A stretch of DNA of 64,000 bases from Mesorhizobium sp. C432A (lineage in GTDB: Bacteria; Pseudomonadota; Alphaproteobacteria; Rhizobiales; Rhizobiaceae), in NCBI RefSeq assembly GCF_030323145.1, contig NZ_CP100470.1:558001-622000 (forward strand). Reading direction: 5' to 3'. This document shows positions 49,450 to 58,785 of the stretch, piece after piece. The notes beneath the pieces were generated by a model. The model was not told where the DNA came from. It ran no database searches and worked only from the letters and a program-made list of their open reading frames with translations. Numbering within the stretch: the stretch's first letter is position 1; the number at the start of each line of letters is the position of its first letter. The position numbers and the translations under genes were made by a program.

Positions 49450-51828
49450 TCAGGCGGCGGTCTTGGCTCGCACGTCCGATTTCTCCAGATAGTAGGTCGA
49501 ATAGCGGTCGAAGAACTTTTCCGAGCCGCCGAGCGAGCCGTATTTCGGCAGCTTCTTCAGATCGACCTTGTTGAGCACGGCGCCGACGACCTTGCTTGCG
49601 ACGTAGGGTTCCTGCTCCAGCAGCGAGCGCACCATGGCGCGCGGCGTGCGGCCCCATTCGGCAACCAGCACGAAGCCGTCGACCAGCGGCGCAAACGCCT
49701 TGGCGTCGACCACGGGGCCGAGCGGCGGCAGGTCGACGATGATGTACTCGAACGTCTCCTTGGCGTTGTCGATGAAGCGCCGCATGCCGGCCGACGACAG
49801 CAGCTCGCTGGTATGCGAGAATTGCCCCCGCAGCACGGCCGGGATGATCGCCAGCTTGGTCTGGCGGTCGACTTTGCCGACCGACTGCCAGGTCTGGCCG
49901 TTGACCACGGCCTCCATCAGCCCCTGCTCGGCTTCCATGCCGAGGTTGCGGCTGAGGCCAGGATTGCGCAGATCGGCGTCGATCAAAAGCGTCTTCGAGC
50001 CGTTGGCGGCCAGCAATCCGGCGAGATTGGCGGCGACCGTAGACTTGCCCTCGCCGGGCAGGACCGAGACCACGCCTATGACCCGGCTGCCTTGCCCTTC
50101 CATGACGACGTCGAAGGCGATCTTGGCGTTGCGCAGCGTTTCGGAGAACATTGATGCCGGCGCATCGACGCTGACCCGCATGCGCGCCCGTTTCTCGGCC
50201 GCCGACAATGTGTTGGCGCCTTTGGCATCCGCCGCACCGCCGTCGGCGTCCTTGCCGAGCCTGCCGCCGATCATCGGCAAATAGCCGAGGAATTTGAGGC
50301 CGACGCGATCGCGAATGTCCTCGCCGGTCCTGAAGAAGCGCTCGTTGAACTCATTCAGGCCACCAAAGCCGGCGCCAAGCAGCACGCCAAGCACCAGCGA
50401 CAGCGCCAGCACCCTGGAGGTGCGCGGGCTCGAGGCGGAAAGCGGCGTTGAGGCATCCGAGATGATGCGGACCTTGCCGACCGGGAAGGATTGCTGCTGC
50501 GAGGCCTCCTCGTAGCGGCTAAGGAAGGTCTGGTAGAGCGTGGTCAGCGCCTGCGCCTGCTGGTCGAGTTCGCGCAGTTTGACCTGGCTCTGGTTGTCGA
50601 TGGAGCTCTTGCCGGCCGCGTCGGCGATCTTCTGCCTCAGTGAGGTCTCGCGTGAAAGCGCGACTTCATATTCATTGCGATAGCTTTCGGTCAGTTGCTT
50701 CAACTCGCCGAAAATCTGGGTCGACAGGTCGGCCTTTTCCTTGGCCAGCGCCACCGCCTGCGGATGGTCGGCGCCGAAATTGGCCGTCACGTCCTGCAGC
50801 CGCTTGGCCACTGCGAGATAGCGGGTCTTGAGCGTTGCAATGACGGAGCTTGCCGGCTGATCGCTTGAGATGGCGGAATCGTTGAAGGCATTGTCCGAGC
50901 CGCTTTCGACGATGGTCTTGTATTGCTGATAGCGGGCGCTGGCGCGCGCCGTATCGGCCTGCGCGACGATCAGTTGCGCGGTGAGATCGGCAATCTGCTT
51001 GTCGCTGATCAGCTGGCCGTCGCTGTTGGCGGCCAGACCATGCTCGGCCCTGAATTTCTCGACCGCCATAGCGGCCGCCTGTGAGTTCTGACGAAGCTCG
51101 GTCAGCCGGCCCTGCAGCCAGACCGCAGCGCGCTCGGTGGCGTCGAAGCTGGCATTGAGCTGGTCGGCGAGATAGGCGTCGGCATAGGCCTTGGTGATGG
51201 CGGTGGCGAGCGCCGGATTGGTCGACTGGTAACCGATGGCGAGCACATAGGAGCGGCCGTTGCGCTGCGCCAGCACCTCGCTCTGCAGCTTCAGCACGGC
51301 ATAGTCGTGGCGCGCCGTCTGCATCATGGCCTGGCGTGTCGCCTCATCGACGTTTTCCATGCCGGGAATCTGCTCGGCGGAACTTGAGCGGAAATAGCCG
51401 ATCACGCCGCGCACGAAGCCGATGCCCTTGACCAGCGCCGATTGCGGCGGGTTCATGAACTCTGCGTTCTGGTCGAGTTTCAGCTTGTCGACCACCACCG
51501 AGGCCAGCCGCGCCGAGGTGATGATTTCGATCTGGCTGAGCAGGGCGGCGTCGGTCTGCATGGTGACGGATGCAGCCGAGATGTCGTCGATGACCTTGTT
51601 CAGGCCTTCGTCGATCAGCACGCTGGCGACCGACATGTATTGCTTGGGCGTGGTCTGCAGATAGAGCAACCCCAGGAACAGGCCGATGATGGCGCAGACC
51701 GCCACCACCTTGACCTGACGCGCCGCCATGCCAAGCAGGCGCTCGACGTCGATGAAGTCTTCACCCTTTTCCTGATCGGGGTTGGGCAATGGCATCCTCT
51801 TGTCGAGAGGAAAGCTGGCATAATTCAT
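49450..51828 (-). CDS. exoP: Exopolysaccharide chain-length/export protein with tyrosine autokinase domain (ExoP-like)
   Basis: A 792-aa inner-membrane Wzc-type protein. Wzz domain with first helix at about 38-58, a long periplasmic coiled-coil region (about 200-410), second membrane helix near TSRVLALSLVLGVLLGAGFG, then a cytoplasmic BY-kinase: Walker A LPGEGKSTVAANLAG, Walker A' LLIDADLRNPGLS, Walker B IIVDLPPLGPV. The C-terminus has a small Tyr cluster (DRYSTYYLEKSD). It controls polymer length and export in succinoglycan synthesis. Its position next to exoN, O, M, A and L supports the name. Confidence 0.92.
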   Translation of the reverse strand: MNYASFPLDKRMPLPNPDQEKGEDFIDVERLLGMAARQVKVVAVCAIIGLFLGLLYLQTTPKQYMSVASVLIDEGLNKVIDDISAASVTMQTDAALLSQIEIITSARLASVVVDKLKLDQNAEFMNPPQSALVKGIGFVRGVIGYFRSSSAEQIPGMENVDEATRQAMMQTARHDYAVLKLQSEVLAQRNGRSYVLAIGYQSTNPALATAITKAYADAYLADQLNASFDATERAAVWLQGRLTELRQNSQAAAMAVEKFRAEHGLAANSDGQLISDKQIADLTAQLIVAQADTARASARYQQYKTIVESGSDNAFNDSAISSDQPASSVIATLKTRYLAVAKRLQDVTANFGADHPQAVALAKEKADLSTQIFGELKQLTESYRNEYEVALSRETSLRQKIADAAGKSSIDNQSQVKLRELDQQAQALTTLYQTFLSRYEEASQQQSFPVGKVRIISDASTPLSASSPRTSRVLALSLVLGVLLGAGFGGLNEFNERFFRTGEDIRDRVGLKFLGYLPMIGGRLGKDADGGAADAKGANTLSAAEKRARMRVSVDAPASMFSETLRNAKIAFDVVMEGQGSRVIGVVSVLPGEGKSTVAANLAGLLAANGSKTLLIDADLRNPGLSRNLGMEAEQGLMEAVVNGQTWQSVGKVDRQTKLAIIPAVLRGQFSHTSELLSSAGMRRFIDNAKETFEYIIVDLPPLGPVVDAKAFAPLVDGFVLVAEWGRTPRAMVRSLLEQEPYVASKVVGAVLNKVDLKKLPKYGSLGGSEKFFDRYSTYYLEKSDVRAKTAA

Positions 51829-52018
51829 CTTCGATCCAATTCTAGGTTACAGGCGCCGGAGCGAGACGGGTCAGGTCCCACCTCGTCCGAAGCTGCGGAG
51901 ATCGGGGGCAAGATATGCAACGCAAGCTTCATGCCATCCGGCGCCGGGCCTGAGCGGCCAGGCGTGCAGGCATGAGCCGCGCCATCGTCCAAACGCATAT
52001 GCCCTCGAAAGATGGGCA

Positions 52019-52915
52019 TTATGCGGCCACTTCCTGACGCTCATGCGACCGCACGAACGCCTGCAGCATTTCCAGCACAGGTCCCTTCATGTCGTCGCGC
52101 GCCAGCGCGAAGGCGATGGTCGCCTCTATGAAGCCTTCCTTGGAGCCGCAGTCGAACATGCGGCCATTGAAAGGCTGGGCAAAGAAAGACTGGCTTTTCG
52201 CCAGCCGCACCATGGCATCGGTAAGCTGGATTTCGTTGCCGGCGCCGCGCTGCTGGTTGCCCAGCAGCGAGAAGATCTCGGGCTGCAGGATGTAGCGGCC
52301 GTTGATGTAATAGTTCGACGGCGCATTGGCCGGCGCCGGCTTTTCGACCATGGCCGTCACCTCGAAGCCGCTGCCTGTCTCGGCGCCGCGCCCGACGATG
52401 CCGTATTTGCTGGTCTCGCTGGGATCACAGCGCTCGACGGCGATCACATTGCCGCCGGTCTGCTGATAGAGATCGACTGTTTCAGCCAGGCAACCTCGGC
52501 GACCGAACGACACCATATCGGGGAGCAGCAGGGCGAAGGGCTCGTCGCCGATGACTTCGCGTGCGCACCACACCGCATGGCCGAGACCATGTGGCGACTG
52601 CTGGCGGATGAAGCTGGTGGCGCCGGCCACGGGCAGCATGCTTTCGAGCGCCTCCAGCTGGGTCTTCTTGCCGGTTTGTTCGAGCGTTCCAATCAGTTCG
52701 GGGTGCAGGTCGAAGTAGTCCTCGATGACAGCCTTGTTGCGGCCGGTGACGAACACGATGTGCTCGATGCCGGCTTCGAAGGCCTCGTCCACCGCATATT
52801 GGACGACCGGCCGGTCGACCACGGGCAGCATCTCCTTCGGAATCGACTTGGTTGCCGGCAGGAACCGTGTTCCAAGCCCCGCCACAGGGATGACTGCCTT
52901 CCTGATTTTCTTCAT
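52019..52915 (-). CDS. exoN: UTP--glucose-1-phosphate uridylyltransferase (GalU/ExoN)
   Basis: A 298-aa nucleotidyltransferase that makes UDP-glucose. The N-terminus [20 protein letters not shown] is diagnostic, with [18 protein letters not shown] and later [20 protein letters not shown]. It supplies the donor for exopolysaccharide assembly. Gene order with exoP and exoO matches S. meliloti exoP-exoN-exoO, so ExoN is the likely identity; a housekeeping GalU role is possible too. Confidence 0.94.
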   Translation of the reverse strand: MKKIRKAVIPVAGLGTRFLPATKSIPKEMLPVVDRPVVQYAVDEAFEAGIEHIVFVTGRNKAVIEDYFDLHPELIGTLEQTGKKTQLEALESMLPVAGATSFIRQQSPHGLGHAVWCAREVIGDEPFALLLPDMVSFGRRGCLAETVDLYQQTGGNVIAVERCDPSETSKYGIVGRGAETGSGFEVTAMVEKPAPANAPSNYYINGRYILQPEIFSLLGNQQRGAGNEIQLTDAMVRLAKSQSFFAQPFNGRMFDCGSKEGFIEATIAFALARDDMKGPVLEMLQAFVRSHERQEVAA

Positions 52916-52990
52916 CGCAAATTCCTTCTGAGCAGATCGATTTCAGCCTGTTGCAGGCCACGAACAAACGTCTTCATGTACTCGCCCTCC

Positions 52991-53938
52991 TTACTCCGCG
53001 CCGACAGCAAACTGCGCCGCCACCCTTTTGAGGCGGACGGCGATCGGCATCGACATGTGCCTGACAGCCGCCGGATCACTTAGCGCGGTGCGTATCGCTT
53101 TCAACGGCGAACGCGCCTTGATGTGCTGGACCAGCGACAGGAACGATGCCGCCTTGCGCAGGCTGCGGGCGCGTTTGGCGAAGGCGGCCGCAGCAGCAGC
53201 GTCCATGGAATTGGTCTCGGCGAAGACCGCGTCGGCCTTGCGCATCGCCTCGATATGGTGAAGCTCGAGCACGCGCGAGATCGAGCCCGTGCGGATGTGG
53301 TAGATATAGCCGGTCGTCGGCTCGACGACGCATTTTCCGCCCTTGGCCAGCGCGTTGGCGAGCAGGATGTAATCCTCGCCTATGCTCAGACTTTCATCAT
53401 AGCGAAGCCCGTTTTCGATCAGGAAACGGCGCTGGAAGATCGGCTTGAGATAGCCAAGGTTGAACGTGGATTCGAAAACGATGTTGCCGGCGATGTAGTC
53501 GGCGAGCGTGATTTCACGCAGGCCCTCCAGATATTCGGCGGGAAACATCGTCGCTTCGGCAATGCCGTCCTCGCGCACCACCTGGAGGTTGTCGACGGCG
53601 ATCACAGCGCCCGCGCTTTCGGCCCGCGCGATCATGGCAGAAAGCCGCCCGGGCAGGACGGCATCGTCGGAATCGAGCACCGCGACCCAGCGGCCGGAAG
53701 CCAGTTCGAGCCCGGCATTCCTGGCGCCGCCAGGGCCACGATTTGCCGGCAGCGCAACCACTTTGACGACATCTTTTGGATAGGCTCTTGCGACGTCGAG
53801 CGTGTTGTCGCGCGACTGGTCATCGGCGACGATGATTTCGACGCTGACATCGCGCTGGGCCATGGCGCTTGCGATCGCCCGGTCGAGCGTGGCCGCGGCA
53901 TTGTAGGCTGCGATGACAAAGGAGACGTCAGGCTGCAC
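52991..53938 (-). CDS. exoO: Glycosyltransferase family 2 (ExoO-like)
   Basis: A 315-aa GT-A enzyme. DVSFVIAAYNAAATLDRAI and IIVADDQSRDNT form the nucleotide-binding start, the DSDD in WVAVLDSDDAVLPGRL is the metal motif. The start GTG 53938 is preceded by GGAGG and overlaps the exoM stop by 11 nt; the longer frame is in the exoM coding region. Position third in the exo run suggests ExoO, which adds a glucose to the repeat unit. Confidence 0.85.
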   Translation of the reverse strand: MQPDVSFVIAAYNAAATLDRAIASAMAQRDVSVEIIVADDQSRDNTLDVARAYPKDVVKVVALPANRGPGGARNAGLELASGRWVAVLDSDDAVLPGRLSAMIARAESAGAVIAVDNLQVVREDGIAEATMFPAEYLEGLREITLADYIAGNIVFESTFNLGYLKPIFQRRFLIENGLRYDESLSIGEDYILLANALAKGGKCVVEPTTGYIYHIRTGSISRVLELHHIEAMRKADAVFAETNSMDAAAAAAFAKRARSLRKAASFLSLVQHIKARSPLKAIRTALSDPAAVRHMSMPIAVRLKRVAAQFAVGAE

Positions 53939-54875
53939 GCTTGCCTCCTTGCTGCGGGGAAGACAGTCCGTATTGGCGAATTTCGCTGATACCGACCAGG
54001 CCGCTGACGACGCCGACATGCATGATGCCGCGCAGCACGCTGCGGTTGCGGCGGACCGGGCTAATCGCGGTCAACGCCGCCATGCCGAAGCAATAGACGG
54101 CCTTGGCCGAGGCAAGGCCGACAGCCTTCGCACGCTCTATCACGCCTGCGTCATGGCCGATGAGGTGGCCGTGCGTCTGGCCGAAGCGGAAGCGGCGGCG
54201 GCGCAGCCAGTCGAAAGCGGCTCGCGAACGCGGCACGACTTCCTCGACCCACGCCTCCGGCGCAAAGGCGATGCGACCGCCTGCCTTGACCATGCGGTTG
54301 AAGAATTCGGTGTCCTCGCCGCCGCTCTGGCCGCGCGCCAGGCTGAAACGACGGTCGCGCAAGCTGTCGGCGCTCATCCTCAAAAGGACGTTGCAGGTGT
54401 AGCCGGTGCGGATTTCGCCCTGCACCCAGACCGGCAAGGTCGAATGGAAATCGCCCTTGCGCATCCAGTCCGGCGCATCCGGGCGGTAGAGCGCCCGCAC
54501 CGGACCGAGCACGGCCTCGGCGCCCCTTGTCTCCGCGATAGCAATCAGTTCGGCCAGCCATTGCCGGGAAGCGGTTTCATCGTCGTCGATGAAGGCGACA
54601 AAATCGGCCGTGCTGGCATCAAGACAGGCGTTGCGGGCAACCGAGATGTTGCGCGCCGGAGCGTGCCGGTAGCGGGCCACGAGCTTCAATTCGCTCGCCA
54701 GCGCGGTCACCAGCGGCTCGGCGGTCGGCTCGTCGTCATTGTCGGCGACGATGACGCCGATGCCGAAACCGGCAGGCATATCCATGGCAGCGAGCGACCG
54801 CAGCGTGTCGGCCAGTTCCGGCCGCCGGAACGTGCAGACGCAGATGTCGATTCGGCGGCTGTCGGCGACCATCAT
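53928..54875 (-). CDS. exoM: Glycosyltransferase family 2 (ExoM-like)
   Basis: A 315-aa GT-A enzyme starting MMVADSRRIDICVCTFRRP, the ExoM-type N-terminus. Metal motif is DDDE in FVAFIDDDETASRQWL, with WRRRRF-like membrane-contact segment (DWLRRRRFRFGQTHG). It starts in a 4-nt ATGA overlap with exoA. In succinoglycan synthesis ExoM adds the fourth sugar, a glucose. C-terminal hydrophobic segments suggest membrane association. Confidence 0.87.
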   Translation of the reverse strand: MMVADSRRIDICVCTFRRPELADTLRSLAAMDMPAGFGIGVIVADNDDEPTAEPLVTALASELKLVARYRHAPARNISVARNACLDASTADFVAFIDDDETASRQWLAELIAIAETRGAEAVLGPVRALYRPDAPDWMRKGDFHSTLPVWVQGEIRTGYTCNVLLRMSADSLRDRRFSLARGQSGGEDTEFFNRMVKAGGRIAFAPEAWVEEVVPRSRAAFDWLRRRRFRFGQTHGHLIGHDAGVIERAKAVGLASAKAVYCFGMAALTAISPVRRNRSVLRGIMHVGVVSGLVGISEIRQYGLSSPQQGGKRAA

Positions 54876-55909
54876 GCCACCCCGCGCTGCGATCGCGAGC
54901 CGAGCAGTTGCAGCCAAAACCCGAGCGACCAGCCGAAATGCATGACCATCGCCGAAATGCCCGCCAGCACATTGTTGGGATTGCGCTGGCTGATGGCGGT
55001 CACAGCGCCGTAGCCCAGACAGACCGAAGTCCAGACCAGCAGCGGCACCGCCGCCAGCCAGTGGATAAAGGAAAATGCGGCGAGAAGGACGACCGGCGCC
55101 ACCAGCAGCGGGATCATCTGCCGAACTTTCGGGATCATGCGGTGCTTGAGCACATTCTTGGCGCGGCCGCGGCCATAGCCGATATATTGGAAATACAGGC
55201 CTTTCAGCGAAGAGCGCGGATAGTAGACCATCTGGGTCTTGCCGCTCATCCAGATGCGGTAGCCAGCCTGGCGCAGCCGGTAGTCGAGTTCGGCATCCTC
55301 ATTGTGGCTGAAGGTCTCGTCATAGCCGCCCACCGCGGTGAAGGCCGAAATCCGGATCAGCGCGTGATGGCCGTGGTCGACCCATTCGCCGGCCGAGAGG
55401 TGCCGGTGCTTGGAGCCGCCGGTGCCGAGCTTGGAATTCTGCGCCGCCGCGACCGCTTTCTGCACCGCGCCGCTGCCGCTGGTCAGCATCGAGACGACGA
55501 CCGAATCGGCTGAAGTGGCGAGCGCCTCCTCGACCAGCCGGTCGCAATAATCGGCGGGATAGCCGCCGTGGGCATCGATGCGGATCAGGTATTCGGCGCC
55601 GTCACCGAGGCTGGCGACGGCGAGATTGATCGCCGCGCTCTGGATACGTTTTGGGTTGTGCAGGAGGACGACCTGAGGGTCCCTGGCCGCAACCGCTTCG
55701 ACAATGGCCAAAGTACCATCGGTGCTGCCGCCATCGGCAACGACGATGCGGGCGCCGAGCCTTAGCGCTGCCGGCCTGAGCTGCTCGAGCAACGCGCCGA
55801 TATGGGCTGCCTCATTCAGGCACGGAATGACGATCAGGCTTGGCGGCAGCGCTTCGGTTTGCGTCATCGGCGCCTTCCCATACTCTGTATTTTTCCCATC
55901 ATCAGCCAT
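54872..55909 (-). CDS. exoA: Glycosyltransferase family 2 (ExoA-like)
   Basis: A 345-aa enzyme: LIVIPCLNEAAHIGALLEQL, VVADGGSTDGTL, the DAH metal motif in LIRIDAHGGYPADYC, and C-terminal hydrophobic helices (LLVAPVVLLAAFSFIHWLAA, MHFGWSLGFWLQLLG). ExoA adds the third sugar (glucose) in the succinoglycan unit. Start ATG 55909 lies two bases after the exoL stop; ATG 55867 (MTQTEALPP, with GGAAGG upstream) is an alternative. Confidence 0.88.
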   Translation of the reverse strand: MADDGKNTEYGKAPMTQTEALPPSLIVIPCLNEAAHIGALLEQLRPAALRLGARIVVADGGSTDGTLAIVEAVAARDPQVVLLHNPKRIQSAAINLAVASLGDGAEYLIRIDAHGGYPADYCDRLVEEALATSADSVVVSMLTSGSGAVQKAVAAAQNSKLGTGGSKHRHLSAGEWVDHGHHALIRISAFTAVGGYDETFSHNEDAELDYRLRQAGYRIWMSGKTQMVYYPRSSLKGLYFQYIGYGRGRAKNVLKHRMIPKVRQMIPLLVAPVVLLAAFSFIHWLAAVPLLVWTSVCLGYGAVTAISQRNPNNVLAGISAMVMHFGWSLGFWLQLLGSRSQRGVA

Positions 55910-55911
55910 CG

Positions 55912-57084
55912 CTAAGCCAGCGCTTCGGTCACGAAGGGACCGGGGACCGCCGCCAGACCGCGCAACCTGTCGACAAAGGCGCGGCAGTCGCTGCCGTCGT
56001 AGCTCCAGGTTCGTGGGTTGCGGGCCAGCACGCGCGCCTTGGCCTTGCCGAAGTGCTCCTGGTCCATGCGGCCGAGCGCGGTTTCCAGGATTTCGGGCGT
56101 GGCATCGGAAAGCAGGATGCCAATGTCCTGCTGGTTGAGAAAGCGCCCCGTCTCGGTATTGCCCATCGAGATCGGTACGGCGCCGAAGCGGCAGCCCTCA
56201 TAGAGGCGGTTGGGCAGCAACCATTCCGAATTCTGCCCTTCCTCGAAGAAATCGATCGCCCAGGAAAAATGCACTTCGCCGTAGATCGCGGCCATGTCTT
56301 CCGGGTTGCGGTAGGGGCCACGAAAGGAGAGATAGGGTTCGGCCTCGACAAAAGCGTGGAAATCCGGGAATTCCGAGAGTGCCGGACGGCCCCGGAGGAC
56401 GACCTCGAAGCGCCCGCCCTGACGGCGCGTGAAGTCGGCCAGCAGCTCCAGCGAGCGGCGGCAGCGCAGCGCGCCGAACCAGCCGATGCGCCACGGGGGT
56501 GCTGCAGGGTTTTCGGCCTTTGACCTGTCATCCAAGGCGATCGGCGCGGTTTCGAAGTATTTGTTTTCGACCAGTTCCACCGGTGCGGCGACCTGCCCGA
56601 ACGGCTTGAAATAATTGGCGATGAAGGCCGGTGAGCTCGTCACCAGAAGCTTCACGTCGCGGGCGAGATAACGCTCCGCTGTGCGCAGTGCTTTGCCCAG
56701 CATGTCATTGCGCAGCACCAGGCGATGGATGTCGAGGCATTCGTAGACGATCGGCACGCCGCCGCGAAAGGCGGCCTTGGCGCGCCTGGCCAGCGCCAGC
56801 ATTTCCAGATTGCGCGCGATGATGAGGTCGGGCTTCGGCATCGCCGCAAGCTTTGAGCCTATCGACAGCGCCGCCTTGGCGACCGCCGCCAGACGCTGGC
56901 CGAATCGGCCGTCACGCGTCGCGCCGAGGTCGACCGGCTGCAGCCCCTCGACGTCGGGAACAGCATTTGTGGTCCGACGGAAGCCGGCCAACGTGACCCG
57001 CGCGCCGCCTGCCTTGAGCATTATGATCCGCCGGCGCACCGCCGGGTCGGAAACATCGTGCACAAGGTACAAGACATGCAGCAT
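55912..57084 (-). CDS. exoL: Glycosyltransferase (ExoL-like)
   Basis: A 390-aa GT-B-type enzyme starting MLHVLYLVHDVSDPAVRRRI, which matches ExoL. Further features: PDLIIARNLEMLALA, VYECLDIHRLVLR, and a C-terminal donor-site region EGQNSEWLLPNRLYEGCRFG. ExoL adds the second glucose in succinoglycan-type units. Its leader and first codons have been copied to 61357-61454. It is the first gene of the minus-strand exoL-A-M-O-N-P run. Confidence 0.86.
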   Translation of the reverse strand: MLHVLYLVHDVSDPAVRRRIIMLKAGGARVTLAGFRRTTNAVPDVEGLQPVDLGATRDGRFGQRLAAVAKAALSIGSKLAAMPKPDLIIARNLEMLALARRAKAAFRGGVPIVYECLDIHRLVLRNDMLGKALRTAERYLARDVKLLVTSSPAFIANYFKPFGQVAAPVELVENKYFETAPIALDDRSKAENPAAPPWRIGWFGALRCRRSLELLADFTRRQGGRFEVVLRGRPALSEFPDFHAFVEAEPYLSFRGPYRNPEDMAAIYGEVHFSWAIDFFEEGQNSEWLLPNRLYEGCRFGAVPISMGNTETGRFLNQQDIGILLSDATPEILETALGRMDQEHFGKAKARVLARNPRTWSYDGSDCRAFVDRLRGLAAVPGPFVTEALA

Positions 57085-57167
57085 GAAAACTCGACCGCTG
57101 TTGGCCCACCCACGGGAATGCTAACCCAGCTTTTGCTGCATCGCAACATTTTTGGTGCGCCGTAGCA
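57069..57167. repeat. exoL leader segment, copy A of a ~98-bp duplicated region
   Basis: It covers the exoL start and 83 bp upstream and is about 80% identical by eye to 61357-61454. It contains a TGCTGCA..GCAACATTTTTGG motif, the probable promoter/regulatory part. Confidence 0.8.
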
Positions 57168-57197
57168 TAAGTGCACGTTTTTTGTTGCACTGCAAAA
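57133..57197. promoter_or_regulatory. TGC/GCA-rich regulatory region between exoL and the pyruvyltransferase
   Basis: TTGCTGCATCGCAACA and TTGTTGCACTGCAAAA are two copies of a TTGCTGCA-type motif. Related perfect palindromes are at 61419 and 62831, all upstream of polysaccharide genes. The pattern fits the TGC..GCA sites of PhaR/AniA-type regulators, but that link is only a suggestion. Confidence 0.45.
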
Positions 57198-57378
57198 TTG
57201 ATGCGTTACCCTCCGTCGGGCTTGAGCGCCGCTCTGGCTGGTCACCCAGCCCGATGCAGCGATGGATTGTGACGCGAGCCGCATCGGGATCGTCCTGGCG
57301 TGGGTATTTTCGGTCACCATGCCCGTCCTAGGCACCGCAGGCCACGCCGCGGAATCTGCTGACGAAATGAGGTATCCC

Positions 57379-58785
57379 ATGAAGATCGTCGTTGAAAACA
57401 CAGTCTGCCTGAATACCGGGGATGCGGCGATTCTGCTGGCGATCCGCCACATTCTCAAGACGATCGTGCAAGGCGACGTGCGGTTTGCCGTCTTCGACAG
57501 CCAGCCCGAGGTTGCGGAACGACTCTATCCGAAGACGGATTATCCCGACCTCGAATTCCATAAGCTGCTGTCGGAATCCCTGTTCCGATACAAGAATGGC
57601 AGCGGGCTGAGGGACCGGTTCAAGCCGATCTACAATCGGCTCGTTCTCCAGGCCCTGCGCTGGTTTGGCAGCAGCGCGCTAGGCAATTTTTTCAGCCATC
57701 GCGACCGGCGCGGTCTCGATATCTACGCCGACGCGGACATGGTGGTCACCACAGGGGGAACCTATCTCGTCGAGAACTACAATCTCGAACGACGCCTCAA
57801 TCAGTTCAGGCTCGATGCCGTATTTGGCAAAGATCCGGTCTTCTTCACGCAATCCCTCGGTCCGTTCGACAAAAGTTACAACCGCCAGGAGCTTGGCCCG
57901 ATCTTTGACCGCAGTCCGCTCATCCTGTTGCGCGACGAACGGTCGCGGACCCATATCCGGGACTTGGTGAAGGATCTCGGCAAGTGCCACGTGGTGGCCG
58001 ATGCCGTATTCGCGTTGGCCGATACCGACAGGATCCGCAAGCGTCTCGCTTCCAGCCAGCCGCCGGCGTCGACGGGCCGCGTCGCTATTTCGGTCCGCCA
58101 CTGGAACTACGTCAGCGACGGTGAGGGCGGCATGCGCCGCTATCTGGATTCGGTCCGCGAGATCGCCACAATTCTTGTCAGGGACCTTGGCAAGGAGGTG
58201 ACCTTCGTCTCCACGTGTCAGGGCGTGCCGGAATATGCCCATGACGATTCCAAGACCGCACAGGCCATCGTTGCCGAGCTCGATCCTGAGATCGCCAGCC
58301 ACGTAACGGTGGACGCTTCGTTCCACACGCCGGACCAGTTGATGGCGCTGGTGAAGGGCTTCGACTTCGTCGTCGCGACGCGCATGCATATGATGATCAT
58401 GTCGCTTTGCGTCGGCACGCCGGTGCTGCCGATCGCCTACGAGTTCAAAACCAAGGAAGTGGCCAAGCGAATCGGTGTCGACGATGTGCTGCTCGACATC
58501 GACACCGTGACGCCCGAAGAGGCACGCGAAAAGCTCGGCCGGTTTGCGGGAAATCTCGACCGCTATCGCAAGACAAGCCTTCAGGCCGTGCTCGAAGAAC
58601 ATGCTTCGGCAATGTCGGCCACAAACCTGCTGGCGCCGCTGATCGCCGGCCGCTCAGCGGATATTGCGCGCGGCGTTGGACAGGGTGGTGAACAAGGCGC
58701 GTCGCGACTGCGGGACGGCAAGCATGAAAACGAGACCGATGCCGTAGTTGAGGGCAAGCGCCAAAAAGACCGCGAGCAGGTCTGA
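57379..58785 (+). CDS. Polysaccharide pyruvyltransferase-family protein
   Basis: A 468-aa protein of the PS_pyruv_trans family. The start MKIVVENTVCLNTGDAAILLAI has the family N-terminus with GDAA; TTGGTYLVENYN, the late VVATRMHMMIMSLCVGTPVLPIAYEFKTKE (Arg, His, and His-binding region) are typical of enzymes adding ketal pyruvate from PEP. AGG lies six bases before ATG 57379; the longer frame from 57262 is unlikely. The last ~44 residues (after LLAPLIAGRSADIARG) are charged and read antisense to the flippase gene. It is divergent from exoL and lies between convergent runs. Confidence 0.86.
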   Translation: MKIVVENTVCLNTGDAAILLAIRHILKTIVQGDVRFAVFDSQPEVAERLYPKTDYPDLEFHKLLSESLFRYKNGSGLRDRFKPIYNRLVLQALRWFGSSALGNFFSHRDRRGLDIYADADMVVTTGGTYLVENYNLERRLNQFRLDAVFGKDPVFFTQSLGPFDKSYNRQELGPIFDRSPLILLRDERSRTHIRDLVKDLGKCHVVADAVFALADTDRIRKRLASSQPPASTGRVAISVRHWNYVSDGEGGMRRYLDSVREIATILVRDLGKEVTFVSTCQGVPEYAHDDSKTAQAIVAELDPEIASHVTVDASFHTPDQLMALVKGFDFVVATRMHMMIMSLCVGTPVLPIAYEFKTKEVAKRIGVDDVLLDIDTVTPEEAREKLGRFAGNLDRYRKTSLQAVLEEHASAMSATNLLAPLIAGRSADIARGVGQGGEQGASRLRDGKHENETDAVVEGKRQKDREQV

